DNA from: a virus
IMG/VR virus record: IMGVR_UViG_3300042402_003082
Coordinates: 1-48,945 of that record
Strand: one strand, 5' to 3'
Length of the DNA: 48,945 nt
Shown: positions 1 through 10,140 of the stretch, piece after piece
How positions within the stretch are numbered: the first letter of the stretch is position 1
Layout: every line of letters begins with the position of its first letter
The notes under the pieces: model-generated
What the model saw: the letters and a program-made list of their open reading frames with translations, nothing else
Told to the model about the DNA's origin: nothing
Database searches by the model: none
Position numbers and translations under genes: made by a program

Positions 1-1350
1 CTTCGACTGACGTAGATAGATTAGGTACCTCTTTTAGGTCATTAAATCACTCTGCTGATCTGTCTCTCACTGCGTATAAAAATACCATGCTAGAAATGAC
101 TTCTGTTATTGATGCAATGGTTAAGTTAAACAATAGAGATTCAAGCTCCGCGTATAGCGTGCTAGCTACAGCAGGATCAAGCTCGAACCAACTTGTAGCG
201 ATGCGTGAGTACTATAATGAGGAGATAGCTCTTAGAGCTGCTAGAGACGCATCTATTCAATCTTCTGCCTTAAAAATGGAGAAGGAAACACTTGATCTTG
301 CTGCACAGTATGATAAGCGGCGAGCTGACGCATTAGCCAATAACGCAGCACGACAAGCTCTTGAGTCCTCCTATACAAGTTGGTGGAAGACTGAACTAAA
401 CACTCGGGATGCAGCAATTGCAAGAAGCCAAATAAATTTAATAAAAAATATAGCTGAGGGTAACACCAAACTACAGGAATTACTAAAAAATGAGACACCT
501 CTTGAATTACTTGAGATGGGTTTTAAGAAACTGTCCTTAGCTATTCGGACAGCTTCGACTGACGTAGATAGATTAGGTACCTCTTTTAGGTCATTAAATC
601 ACTCTGCTGATCTGTCTCTCACTGCGTATAAAAATACCATGCTAGAAATGACTTCTGTTATTGATGCAATGGTTAAGTTAAACAATAGAGATTCAAGCTC
701 CGCGTATAGCGTGCTAGCTACAGCAGGATCAAGCTCGAACCAACTTGTAGCGATGCGTGAGTACTATAATGAGGAGATAGCTCTTAGAGCTGCTAGAGAC
801 GCATCTATTCAATCTTCTGCCTTAAAAATGGAGAAGGAAACACTTGATCTTGCTGCACAGTATGATAAGCGGCGAGCTGACGCATTAGCCAGTAACGCAG
901 CACGACAAGCTCTTGAGTCCTCCTATACAAGTTGGTGGGAGATGGAACTTAAGAAGCGCGATGGTTTCGCTACCCAGGCTGCTATACGGATGGAGAGAGA
1001 AACTCAGTACTTCGCTGCTGAGTCTGCCAAGCGGTTGGATATTGTTTACTCCAAGCTGAATGCAGAGGAGAAGGCGCGGCAGGAAGCCATCTCAAAACGT
1101 AAAGCACTTGAGTCTTCCTATACAAGTTGGTGGGAGATGGAACTTAAGAAGCGTGACGACATCTCTATTCAGGCTGCTATACGGATGGAGAGAGAAACTC
1201 AGTACTTCGCTGCTGAGTCTGCCAAGCGGTTGGATATTGTTTACTCCAAGTTGAATGCAGAGGAGAAGGCGCGGCAGGAAGCCGTCTCAAAACGTAAAGC
1301 ACTTGAGTCTTCCTATACAGGTTGGTGGGAGATGGAGCTGCAAAAACGTG
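1..1350 (+). repeat. Tandem duplications inside the tape-measure gene
   Basis: Bases 1-386 recur at 553-938 (offset 552 bp, 184 codons) with a single mismatch (A340 versus G892). Directly after, a 195-bp unit (65 codons) recurs: 933-1127, 1128-1322 and a partial third copy from 1323. Both periods are multiples of three, so the frame is kept. The shared segment of each unit encodes ALESSYTSWW or a near variant. The left edge of the window lies inside the first copy. Confidence 0.95.
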
Positions 1351-4300
1351 ACGCATTAACCGAGCGGCAGACTCTAAGGGCCGCAGCATCTACTGCTTCT
1401 AACTCCACAACCACCCCATCTCTGGCTGATCACTATCGAGGTCTGGGCTATGCAGAGGGAGGTGGAAACACACTCCAAAAACTAGAGGAACAGCACAGGA
1501 ATCTTGCAACTACCACCAAAGCCTCAAAAGACGAGGTCAAAGCGTGGAACACAGAAGCTAAATACACCCATGATATTGCGCGAGGTGCTGCTGCCGGTGT
1601 TGGGATGCTCTGGATGACCTGGGGCAACATGACTGCAATGGCAGCGGGCTTCACCGCCGTGCGGGGCATGAATACGGCGATGAAGGACATGGCCGAGATT
1701 GAGGAAAGTCTCATCCAAGCCTCAAACCAGACCGGCAACTCGGTCGATAACTTGAACGAGAAGTTGATGTCGTTATTTAACAACGGCGTCACCCCTATGA
1801 TGGAAGGGCCAAGAGAGATCGCAGACGCTTATAAGGAGATGATATTTGCCGGCTTTAACGCAGAAAAAGCACTAGAGCTTTTAGTGCCGGCTATGAAGTT
1901 TGCTCGCGTCGGGGGTTTAGAGCTGAACGACTCAGTCAGCACAATTCAAAAAACCTTGAATGCGTTCAGTATTGAAAAGACAGAAGCCGGAGCCTACCGC
2001 GTAGCCGATGTACTAAAGAAGACGGCTGACGCAACCGCGACTAGCATTGCCGGTATGTCTTCTGCTATGAATCAAGCGGTAACCGCTGGCGGTGTTTATG
2101 GTGCCACGCTTGAGGATGTTGCGCTTAATCTAGGTATGCTTGCCAAAGTGGGTATAGATTTTAGTGCGGCGGGTACAGCAACTAAAAACTTCATGGCAGA
2201 ACTTGCTGCACCGAAAACAGAGAAAGCGCGAGAAGCCCTAAAAGCTATGGGGTTAGACTTCTACGACGCATCCAATAAAGCTAAACCTTTTGTGCAGGTT
2301 GTTAGGGAGGCCCGAGGCGTTTGGCAAGAGCTTAATGAGACCAATCAAAAGCAATTCATTCAGAACTTGCAGGATGTGTTTGGAGAACGAGGTTTAAGGA
2401 ATGCGCCGGCTATTCTTAAAATGTCTAACGATGAGTTAGAAGACCTTATTAACCAGATGAAGAATGCTAGCGGGACAGTCTCAACGCTGTATCAAAGATT
2501 GTCTGAAGGCACAAAAGGGACTTGGCAGCAGGTGAAAGTTGGTCTTGAGGTAACAGGTCAAGAAGCGATTAAAGAGATGGACCAAGCGCTAAAAGACTTG
2601 GGCTTGACCATGCTTGAGTTTGTTAGGTCTGATGAATTTAAGTCTTTCTTGAAGGGTGTTATAACAACACTTAAGACACTTACTGAACTTGTGGTGGATC
2701 ATGGTAAAGAGATAGGAATAGTCATTGCCGCCTACGCAGGGTTTAAGGTGGTGAGTGGTCTTGTGGGTATGCTTGGTGGTGCGATTAAGTTATTGAGTTG
2801 GACTGCGTTTATCAAGGATGTTGCACAGGCTAAGACAGGTGTTGAGGTACTGTCAGAAGCAGTCGGTACCGGTACAGGCGCTGCGGGGTTAGCGGCCAGA
2901 CTGACAGCAATGGGTGCAATTGGGGTTAAGGTACTTGCTGCTGGTGGATTGTTGTATGGAGCTACACTAGCTTATAAGGAGTTACTAGAGTCTGTTTTTG
3001 GTGAGGAGTATGTATTAAAGTGGGAGAATCGAATTATTGAGGCTTTTACTCGTCTCAGTGATAGGTTGAAAGACTTAGCGGCTATTGAGGCTCCGTGGTG
3101 GGCTAAACCATTTAACCTTTCAGGTGGGTTGGGGATGGGTGTCCCCGGTGCGGGTGGTGGCGCGTTAAGTGCAGGTGGGGTAGTCCAGACGTTAATCCAA
3201 GCGAAAAATAAGGTGGATGGTACAGCCAGTAAGAAAGCTACCGAAGCAGGAGAGACGTGGAAAGCAACTTCCTCAAGTGTGTTTCCAAGATCCAATATGG
3301 ATAGGCTTTTCGGTGGTCCGGCGATTCCAAATACAACTACAAATAGTAGTGTTATTAAATCTATGGGGGAGATGTATAGCCGTCCAGTGGTTCAGAGCGA
3401 TGTCACAGGATTGTATCCAGCAAGTTCTACTGCCACCAAAGACCTAAAAGACCTAAAAGACACCAAAGACACCAAAGAACAGGTTGACGCCTACTCGACG
3501 TTACTGGGTCAGGCTAAAGACTTTGTTACGCTGCGTGAAGCTGCCTTAAGCATTGAAAATGCGCTGACTGGAGAAATGAAGACCTACATCAAGATGAGCA
3601 ACGATGTTGCCCAACTTGAAAAAGAGAAAGCCTCAGGTAAGTCGAAGGGTGAATTAAAGACCTTGATGCCAAAGGCTAAAGCTATAGCGGAAGAGGCTGA
3701 AAAAGTCGCAGAGCTGAACAGGGAGATTAAAAATGTCTCTGATGCTTACGACAATCAAATGAAGGTGGTGGATAACCTTGCTCAGTCTGAGTCTAACCGA
3801 ATCAAACAAGCTGTGCAGGAGGGTGACAAGGATCATGTGGTGGCCGGAGTGGAGGGGGAGGTGCTGGCTTACTCGACGCTGGATCAACAACTCACCATTA
3901 CCATTGACCATTTGACCAAATTGAGCAGGTCAAAAGCCAGTCTGGAAGCGCTACGCCAGAATACAGATGGAGTGGGTAAGGAAATAGACGCGCTTACTAC
4001 TCACACCTTTAAGCTGGTAGAAGACACAGAAGCCACAGTCCTTGCCGCCCGCGCCAAGGAAAGCAAAGCGAACACCAAGTACCTTGACAACCTGAGTGAG
4101 GAGACAGCTAAACTTGAGGAAGCCACACAAGCGCAGTTGAGAAAGTACGCGACGGATGAACAGGCTGCCTTGATGTCTGAGGCTGACATCGAGCGGATGC
4201 GTCGCAGAACTACCGAGGAAGAGCGTTATGCTCAAGCGATTGCCAAGGTGAAGCAGGAGCTTGCTCAGAAACAGGCTGCCGCGAGTAGTTTGATGGACTT

Positions 4301-7300
4301 GATTGACTCCTCGACGGATATAAACACGATAACTGCCGCACGGCAGCACTTAATTACCACCGAAAAGGATATAGGCCAGGTCAGCGCAGCCCTTGCTGAG
4401 CTACAGAAGAAGGCTAAGGTGGCAGGGCAAGCTGCTGCTTCTATGGTTAGTGATTGGGATAAAGCAGCTAAGGATATTGGTAAGACGCTGACTGATGCTT
4501 TCATGGGGGCTTTTGAGTCTGGTAAGGATTTTGCTAAACAACTTAGATTAACAATAATTAACGCATTCAAAGATATTTACCTGAAACCTATTGCAATACA
4601 ACTTACCACTACTGTTATGGGGGCGGTGGGGATGGGTGGAAGTGGGTCAGCAGCAGCTTCGGGCGGTGGCGGGAGTGATCCGGTTTCTACGCTGTCCAGC
4701 CTGAATTCGGCTTACAAAGCCGTTGCCAATGGGTTCACCTCACTTGGAAACACTGCCGGTAGTTACGCCATCATGGCATCCCAGGGTGGCAGCATGGGCA
4801 GTACCGTGATGGCTGGATCGCAGCAAGCCGCCATGCTCAATGCGCAGGGTATGGGAGGTTACTCGGTTTCGTCGCTTGGCGGGGCGGTCGGTTCTGCTGC
4901 CTCCACGTTAGGCGGAATGGCAGTGGGTTACGTGGTCGGTAAAATGATCAGTGGGGGTTACAGCGCCATCGGCAAGTCGGGCAATACGGCAGTAGCAGTG
5001 GGCACGGCGATTGGCGCAATTTGGGGACCGCTAGGCGCAGCCATTGGTGGCGCGGTCGGTGGCCTGGTGAACCGGACGTTTGGCCGCAAACTCGCCGGCA
5101 CGGGCATTGAGGGCAGCTTCGGCGCTGGCAATTTCTCCGGCACAAACTACGAGTATTACAAGGGCGGCACATTCCGCTCGGACAAAACCAAACGCAGCGA
5201 TCTTGACCCGCAGGTTGACGCGCTACTCGACACTTCATTTGCCACTCTGCAAACGAAAACCGCACTGATGGCGACGGTGCTAGGGCAAAGTGCCAGCGCG
5301 ATCAACGCATTCACCAGCAGCATCAAGCTGGACTTTAAGGGACTGACCGACAAGGAAATCGAAGAGAAGATCGGCGCGGTGTTTGACGACATGGGCAACA
5401 GCATGGCGTCACTCATCCCCGGCCTAGAGGCGGTCACGCGCTTTGGCGAGAGCAGCAGCGCGGCACTCACCCGGCTGTATGACAGCATCTTTGCCGTCAA
5501 CGGCTTAATCGACACGCTCAACCTGCAGCTTTTTGACGTGTCGCTGAGCGGCGCGGCAATGGCGTCTAGCCTGGCGGACGCGTTCGGGGGCATGGATAAG
5601 CTGCAGTCTGCGACTTCGGCCTACTACTCAGCGTTTTATACCGAGGAACAGCGCATTGCGGAATCGACTCAGCAACTGACGCAGGCGATGAGTAACCTGG
5701 GCTACACCCTGCCGGCAAGCAAAGAGGGATTCCGGGACGTAGTGGCAGGGCTGAACCTGACCACGACAGCCGGGCAACAGACTTTTGCCGCGCTGATGGG
5801 GCTGGCCCCGATGTTTGCGGAGGTGGCGGATAGCTGGGAAGTGGCGGCGAAAGAGGCGGCTGAGAGTGCGGCAGCGGCAGCGAAAGAGGCGGCTGAGAGT
5901 GCGGCAGCGGCAGCGAAAGAGGCGGCAGATAGGGCAGCAGAAGTTTTAGATGAACGCGCCACGCTTGAAACAGCACTACTTGAGATTCAGGGTGACACAG
6001 TAGCATTAAGGGCTCTGGAGTTAAAGAAAATTGACCCAACCAACCGGGCGCTGAAAACCCGCATTTGGGCGCTGCAAGACGAAAAAGAGGTGCTTGATGA
6101 GCGCTTGACGCTGGAGTCTCGCGTTTACGCCTTGCAAGGGGATTTTGCCAAACTGCGCGAGATCGAGCTTGACACCATTTCGCCCGCCAACACCGCATTG
6201 CAGCAAAGAATTTGGGCGTTGGAGGACGAGGAGGCGGCATTGGAGGCAGCCAAGAAAGAGGCTGCAGCTCTTATTACCCGCTTGACCGGGAAGACCGGCT
6301 TTGTGGCTGCGCTGGATGCCGCGTCACTGCAAGCGGCGGCAACATCTACGGCTGTCTATGGTGTAGCAACCTCGTCAACGGCAGCAAAAATCAGTGCAAC
6401 CAGCTTCTCAACATACTTAACCGGCGCACTGGTTAATGCGTTTACTGGCGAAAAAGGTGCGAAACAAGCCGTAAAAAGCCTGGGAGATTATTTAGTCAGC
6501 GATGAGTTTGCGAACGCCCCAGCCTCTGCAAAAACGGCTATCGCTGCGTTGACAACCTATCTCGCGGGCACAGATTTTGCGAACGCACCTGCCTCTGCTC
6601 AAACCGCCCTCACCACCTTGGCGACCTACCTTGGTGGCACTGACTTTGCGAACGCCCCCGCTTCTGCCGAAGACGAAGTTGATAAGCTGGCGGCTTATTT
6701 GTCCGGTGCCAGCTTTGCTGCCGCCCCGGTTGCTGCGCGGTCAGCAGTGACTAAGTTGGCAAACTATCTGGCTGGCAAGGATTTTGCCGGCGCACCTGTC
6801 GCCGCAAAAACGGCTATCGCTGCGCTAATTGATTACCTTGCTGCCACCGTCTCACCAACACATACCACGGCACTGACCGAGGCGCAAAACGCAACGAATA
6901 ATTTGTATGCTGAAATTGACGTACTAAGGGGCGCGGCTGCTTCGGCGCAAATCAATATCGGTGCGCTGAAAACCGAACTCAGTAGCCTAGATGTCACTGT
7001 AGTAGCGGACATTGTGGTGCAGGTGTTTGAGAACGTAGCCGCGCGACTGGAAGGCGTGTTGAGCGACATTGGGAACGAGCGAGTGGCGGTGCGCGAGGCG
7101 GTAATTCGGATTCTGGAGCCAAGCGTAAAGGGCTACGATCAGATTAAGGCGGAGATTGACAGCACGTCTGTAGCGCTGCCAGATAAGAGCTGGGTGGATA
7201 CTGCGCAGCAAATCTACACCACCTCACTGAAAAGTTTTAGCGATTACAAGGTCGGGGAAGAGTTAGAGAAGACGCGGATTAGAAATGACAATGTTGGCGA

Positions 7301-8777
7301 ATTAAGGCGGTTAAATTCTGAGAAATACGATCAGCAGGCTATCGTTAATAAGTTTACTAGCAACGACCAGAAAATCCTTGAGTTTGCCGGTACGCAGTTC
7401 GCCACCATGTTGGCGTGGGCAGCGGTGTTTGGGCAATACACGATAGGCGGCAATAGACAAACCCTGGATAGCGCCCAAATATCATCTGTCAAGCGCAGAT
7501 ACTACGATGGAGATAGGTTTTTTATCCCTAGCGGGTCATCTGCAGTCACCGTTACAAACTCTAACCCAGAGGCATTTGAAAAGAACGGTAATAAAATAAA
7601 TGATTACGATGCAGAGAAAGAGGCCACAACATTTAACACCGCACTTGCTACAGCGCAAGCGGCTTCTAAGGCACTGGCTAGCGTTGCTGTGGATTACGCT
7701 ACAGCCTCAAAAACTCATGCTGACGCCACCGCCGCCAACGCGCAAATTTTAGCGATTGATCAATCCATCACACAGGCCACCACAAACCTGAAAGCACTGG
7801 TGGATAAAACCTATGCCGAAAATTTAGCGGCAGCGAAGGCGAATAGCGAAGCCAAGCTGAAAAGCCTGATTGATGCTCAACTCGATTACAGCAAAGCAGT
7901 GCAGCAATCCGCTGTTGATGCCGCCAACGCCACCGCCAAATTAGGCCGCTTGCGTGAGGAAACCGTAAAGTATTACGAGCAGCAAAAACAACTTGCCGAA
8001 TTGATGACCCGGTCGGCCAGCACATTGCGCGGCACGGTGGAGAGTTACCGTTTTAATCAGCTCAGCGAAGAGCAAAAATATACCGACTTGAAGGCGCAGT
8101 TTGCGAGCAGCTACAGCCTTGCCTCCCTCACCACTGGCGAGGAACTCGCAAAATATGCTGATCGGATGAATGACGTGTTCGGTCAGATGCTGGGGCTAGG
8201 GAAGGATGGTGCGACGTTTAATACTGAAATCGAAAGCGCAGCCAAACAACTAGAGACCATCGCGACAAAGTTGGAAACCGAGGTGATCGCCAACACCTTC
8301 CAGGCCGACAGCATTAACTTGCTTACCTCAATCGACGGCACACTTGAAGCGCTGGGCAACAACACACAGATCATGGTGGATGCCATCAACGCCAGCAAAG
8401 ACCAGACCAACGCGAACCTAGCGGAGTTGGTTCGTATTGCGGGCGGCACACCGGCCCCGGCCTTTGCTGCAGGCGGATTCCACTCAGGCGGCTTGCGGCT
8501 AGTGGGCGAGCGCGGCCCAGAGCTAGAGGTGACGGGCCCCGCGCGCATCTACAGCGCAGCACAAACCCGCGCAATATTATCAGGTGGGGAGAACGACGAG
8601 GCTCTACTCGCTGAATTGCGAGCGCTGCGGGCCAGCAACGATGCAATGCGCTTTGAGCTACGCGCCATCGCAGTCAGCACAAACAAATCAGCAAAACTGC
8701 ATAGCGAATGGGACGGCAGAGGCTTGACCGTGAAGACCGATTCCGACCAACCCATTCAAGTTGAGGTGACAGCATGA
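1..8777 (+). CDS. Phage tail tape-measure protein (5' end outside window)
   Basis: The reading frame is open from base 3, so the gene continues to the left; the first ATG at 87 is internal. The protein acts as the ruler and chaperoned core of a tail tube. It begins with long tandem repeats (see repeat entry), then a TP901-type tape-measure core (about bases 1690-2600), hydrophobic segments near 2710-2800 and 2900-2980, a lambda-H-like stretch near 4450-4600, Gly/Ala-rich hydrophobic blocks (4620-5090), an Ala/Glu coiled coil with 33-bp repeats (5850-5935), 23-residue repeats (6507-6850) and a typical tape-measure C-terminus containing GERGPE near 8510. More than 2,900 residues are visible; at the usual ratio of about 1.5 angstrom per residue this implies a very long tail (inference). 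The first 1.3 kb is visibly more AT-rich than the 4.7-6 kb part, suggesting mosaic origin. Confidence 0.93.
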   Translation, partial: STDVDRLGTSFRSLNHSADLSLTAYKNTMLEMTSVIDAMVKLNNRDSSSAYSVLATAGSSSNQLVAMREYYNEEIALRAARDASIQSSALKMEKETLDLAAQYDKRRADALANNAARQALESSYTSWWKTELNTRDAAIARSQINLIKNIAEGNTKLQELLKNETPLELLEMGFKKLSLAIRTASTDVDRLGTSFRSLNHSADLSLTAYKNTMLEMTSVIDAMVKLNNRDSSSAYSVLATAGSSSNQLVAMREYYNEEIALRAARDASIQSSALKMEKETLDLAAQYDKRRADALASNAARQALESSYTSWWEMELKKRDGFATQAAIRMERETQYFAAESAKRLDIVYSKLNAEEKARQEAISKRKALESSYTSWWEMELKKRDDISIQAAIRMERETQYFAAESAKRLDIVYSKLNAEEKARQEAVSKRKALESSYTGWWEMELQKRDALTERQTLRAAASTASNSTTTPSLADHYRGLGYAEGGGNTLQKLEEQHRNLATTTKASKDEVKAWNTEAKYTHDIARGAAAGVGMLWMTWGNMTAMAAGFTAVRGMNTAMKDMAEIEESLIQASNQTGNSVDNLNEKLMSLFNNGVTPMMEGPREIADAYKEMIFAGFNAEKALELLVPAMKFARVGGLELNDSVSTIQKTLNAFSIEKTEAGAYRVADVLKKTADATATSIAGMSSAMNQAVTAGGVYGATLEDVALNLGMLAKVGIDFSAAGTATKNFMAELAAPKTEKAREALKAMGLDFYDASNKAKPFVQVVREARGVWQELNETNQKQFIQNLQDVFGERGLRNAPAILKMSNDELEDLINQMKNASGTVSTLYQRLSEGTKGTWQQVKVGLEVTGQEAIKEMDQALKDLGLTMLEFVRSDEFKSFLKGVITTLKTLTELVVDHGKEIGIVIAAYAGFKVVSGLVGMLGGAIKLLSWTAFIKDVAQAKTGVEVLSEAVGTGTGAAGLAARLTAMGAIGVKVLAAGGLLYGATLAYKELLESVFGEEYVLKWENRIIEAFTRLSDRLKDLAAIEAPWWAKPFNLSGGLGMGVPGAGGGALSAGGVVQTLIQAKNKVDGTASKKATEAGETWKATSSSVFPRSNMDRLFGGPAIPNTTTNSSVIKSMGEMYSRPVVQSDVTGLYPASSTATKDLKDLKDTKDTKEQVDAYSTLLGQAKDFVTLREAALSIENALTGEMKTYIKMSNDVAQLEKEKASGKSKGELKTLMPKAKAIAEEAEKVAELNREIKNVSDAYDNQMKVVDNLAQSESNRIKQAVQEGDKDHVVAGVEGEVLAYSTLDQQLTITIDHLTKLSRSKASLEALRQNTDGVGKEIDALTTHTFKLVEDTEATVLAARAKESKANTKYLDNLSEETAKLEEATQAQLRKYATDEQAALMSEADIERMRRRTTEEERYAQAIAKVKQELAQKQAAASSLMDLIDSSTDINTITAARQHLITTEKDIGQVSAALAELQKKAKVAGQAAASMVSDWDKAAKDIGKTLTDAFMGAFESGKDFAKQLRLTIINAFKDIYLKPIAIQLTTTVMGAVGMGGSGSAAASGGGGSDPVSTLSSLNSAYKAVANGFTSLGNTAGSYAIMASQGGSMGSTVMAGSQQAAMLNAQGMGGYSVSSLGGAVGSAASTLGGMAVGYVVGKMISGGYSAIGKSGNTAVAVGTAIGAIWGPLGAAIGGAVGGLVNRTFGRKLAGTGIEGSFGAGNFSGTNYEYYKGGTFRSDKTKRSDLDPQVDALLDTSFATLQTKTALMATVLGQSASAINAFTSSIKLDFKGLTDKEIEEKIGAVFDDMGNSMASLIPGLEAVTRFGESSSAALTRLYDSIFAVNGLIDTLNLQLFDVSLSGAAMASSLADAFGGMDKLQSATSAYYSAFYTEEQRIAESTQQLTQAMSNLGYTLPASKEGFRDVVAGLNLTTTAGQQTFAALMGLAPMFAEVADSWEVAAKEAAESAAAAAKEAAESAAAAAKEAADRAAEVLDERATLETALLEIQGDTVALRALELKKIDPTNRALKTRIWALQDEKEVLDERLTLESRVYALQGDFAKLREIELDTISPANTALQQRIWALEDEEAALEAAKKEAAALITRLTGKTGFVAALDAASLQAAATSTAVYGVATSSTAAKISATSFSTYLTGALVNAFTGEKGAKQAVKSLGDYLVSDEFANAPASAKTAIAALTTYLAGTDFANAPASAQTALTTLATYLGGTDFANAPASAEDEVDKLAAYLSGASFAAAPVAARSAVTKLANYLAGKDFAGAPVAAKTAIAALIDYLAATVSPTHTTALTEAQNATNNLYAEIDVLRGAAASAQINIGALKTELSSLDVTVVADIVVQVFENVAARLEGVLSDIGNERVAVREAVIRILEPSVKGYDQIKAEIDSTSVALPDKSWVDTAQQIYTTSLKSFSDYKVGEELEKTRIRNDNVGELRRLNSEKYDQQAIVNKFTSNDQKILEFAGTQFATMLAWAAVFGQYTIGGNRQTLDSAQISSVKRRYYDGDRFFIPSGSSAVTVTNSNPEAFEKNGNKINDYDAEKEATTFNTALATAQAASKALASVAVDYATASKTHADATAANAQILAIDQSITQATTNLKALVDKTYAENLAAAKANSEAKLKSLIDAQLDYSKAVQQSAVDAANATAKLGRLREETVKYYEQQKQLAELMTRSASTLRGTVESYRFNQLSEEQKYTDLKAQFASSYSLASLTTGEELAKYADRMNDVFGQMLGLGKDGATFNTEIESAAKQLETIATKLETEVIANTFQADSINLLTSIDGTLEALGNNTQIMVDAINASKDQTNANLAELVRIAGGTPAPAFAAGGFHSGGLRLVGERGPELEVTGPARIYSAAQTRAILSGGENDEALLAELRALRASNDAMRFELRAIAVSTNKSAKLHSEWDGRGLTVKTDSDQPIQVEVTA
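6507..6850 (+). repeat. 69-bp in-frame repeats in the tape-measure gene
   Basis: About five consecutive 23-residue units of the form YLxGxDFANAPASA followed by a helical stretch. The TTT codon of the first two units lies at 6507 and 6576, a 69-bp period. The first three copies are close at DNA level; the last two have drifted. They probably form a regular helical or solenoid segment of the ruler. Confidence 0.85.
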
Positions 8778-9655
8778 GAGTCATTAAACCAACCGTATTA
8801 AATACCGCCGACTTGATCAGCACCACGGCAACGGATGCCCACGCAGCATGGATTGCAGGGAGTTATGCACTTGGCGCGAAAGTCACTTACTCCGATGGGT
8901 ATTACTACGAATGCATCGAGCCGGCAGGTACGTCTGCTGTGCCAGGCGCATCGTTTGACTGGAGCCAGATTGGGCCGTCTAACCGTTTTGCCATGTTTGA
9001 TGATTTTATCAGCACACAATCTACGGCCACCACGGCATTGACTGTGGTGGTGGAGCCGGGTATTTGTAATAGCTTAGCCTTGTTTAATCTCACAGGCAGC
9101 GCCTTAACAATCACCATGAAAGATGCCCCAGGCGGTAACGTAGTTTATAGCTACACAAAAAGCCTAGATGGTACCGAGATTATTGACTGGTATCAGTATT
9201 ACTTCGAGCCGTTTGTGCAGTTGACAAGCGAGATTTTAACTAATATCCCACCCTACGGCAGCGGGCAGATCACGGTGCAGGTTTCGGGCACCGGCACGGT
9301 GGGGTGTGGGCATTGTGTATTCGGCACGGTCTATGACATCGGCGGCACGGAGTTTGGCGCAACGGCCAGCATCACGGACTACAGCAAAAAAACCACAGAT
9401 AGCCTTGGCGCGGTGACGTTGGATCAACGAGATTTTGCTGACCGTATCAGCGCCCGTGCATTGTTTAAAAACAGCGCACTGAACAAGGTCAAACAAACCT
9501 TGACCAGCTTGCGCGCGGTGCCTTGCGCCTGGCTTGGTGTTGATAGCGTAGGCTTCGAGGTATTATCCACCTACGGCTATTACCGTGACTTTACCATTGA
9601 AGTTGCCTACCCCGATCAATCTTATTGCTCAATTGAAATCGAAGGACTTACATGA
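8774..9655 (+). CDS. Minor tail / tail-tip protein, unknown family
   Basis: 293 residues. The start ATG overlaps the tape-measure stop (ATGA), indicating translational coupling. The N-terminal 60 residues contain a carbohydrate-binding-module-like pattern (AWIAGSYALGAKV followed by YYYECI); the rest looks beta-rich, without signal peptide or membrane segment. Its place between the tape measure and the fibre/DGR genes suggests a distal tail component. I do not recognise a precise family; the binding-module resemblance is weak. Confidence 0.8.
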   Translation: MRVIKPTVLNTADLISTTATDAHAAWIAGSYALGAKVTYSDGYYYECIEPAGTSAVPGASFDWSQIGPSNRFAMFDDFISTQSTATTALTVVVEPGICNSLALFNLTGSALTITMKDAPGGNVVYSYTKSLDGTEIIDWYQYYFEPFVQLTSEILTNIPPYGSGQITVQVSGTGTVGCGHCVFGTVYDIGGTEFGATASITDYSKKTTDSLGAVTLDQRDFADRISARALFKNSALNKVKQTLTSLRAVPCAWLGVDSVGFEVLSTYGYYRDFTIEVAYPDQSYCSIEIEGLT

Positions 9656-10122
9656 CCATCATCTCGCAATTTTCCACCCCACCAAGCCGCAACGACCCGG
9701 CAAACTTCGCCGCCCGTGCGGATGTTTATCACAGCGAACTACCCACCCGCGTCACGCAAATGAACGCGGTGGCGTCAGAGATCAACGCGGACAAAACCAC
9801 TACGGTCAACACGGTCAACGCCGCCTTTGCTGCCGGCTTAGCGACCGCCGCCAGCAATGCCGCGACTGCTGTCACGCAAGCCGCTACCGCCACCACGCAA
9901 GCAGGCATTGCCAGTGCAGCCTCTAGTGCCGCACAAGCCGCCTGGACTGCCGCCCTATCCGCCAACCCCGATCTTAATCCTGCCATCCGCATGAACCCGG
10001 CTACCGTCAGCGCAGACACCACCATTCCGTCAGGGTATAATGCCTATAGCTCAGGCCCTATTGTGATCTCCGAAGGGGTGACGGTAACAGTGCAAGACGG
10101 TGGCCGTTGGTCAGTTTTTTAA
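9652..10122 (+). CDS. Small tail-fibre-like protein
   Basis: 156 residues, starting on an ATGA overlap with the previous gene. Residues from about 45 to 105 are an Ala/Thr-rich helix typical of trimeric fibre coiled coils. The C-terminus ends in a compact beta motif (GYNAYSSGPIVIS, then VTVQDGGRW) of a kind seen at the ends of phage fibre and collar proteins. It lies 18 bp upstream of the DGR target gene and may be its attachment partner (inference). Confidence 0.75.
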   Translation: MTIISQFSTPPSRNDPANFAARADVYHSELPTRVTQMNAVASEINADKTTTVNTVNAAFAAGLATAASNAATAVTQAATATTQAGIASAASSAAQAAWTAALSANPDLNPAIRMNPATVSADTTIPSGYNAYSSGPIVISEGVTVTVQDGGRWSVF

Positions 10123-10140
10123 TTTTTCAAGGAAATTACT

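Noticed and set aside
5156-6240. Long - strand frames (Pro/Leu- and Ala-rich) opposite the tape-measure gene
   Set aside because: High-GC antisense shadows of a confident gene, with compositions typical of reverse-frame translation.
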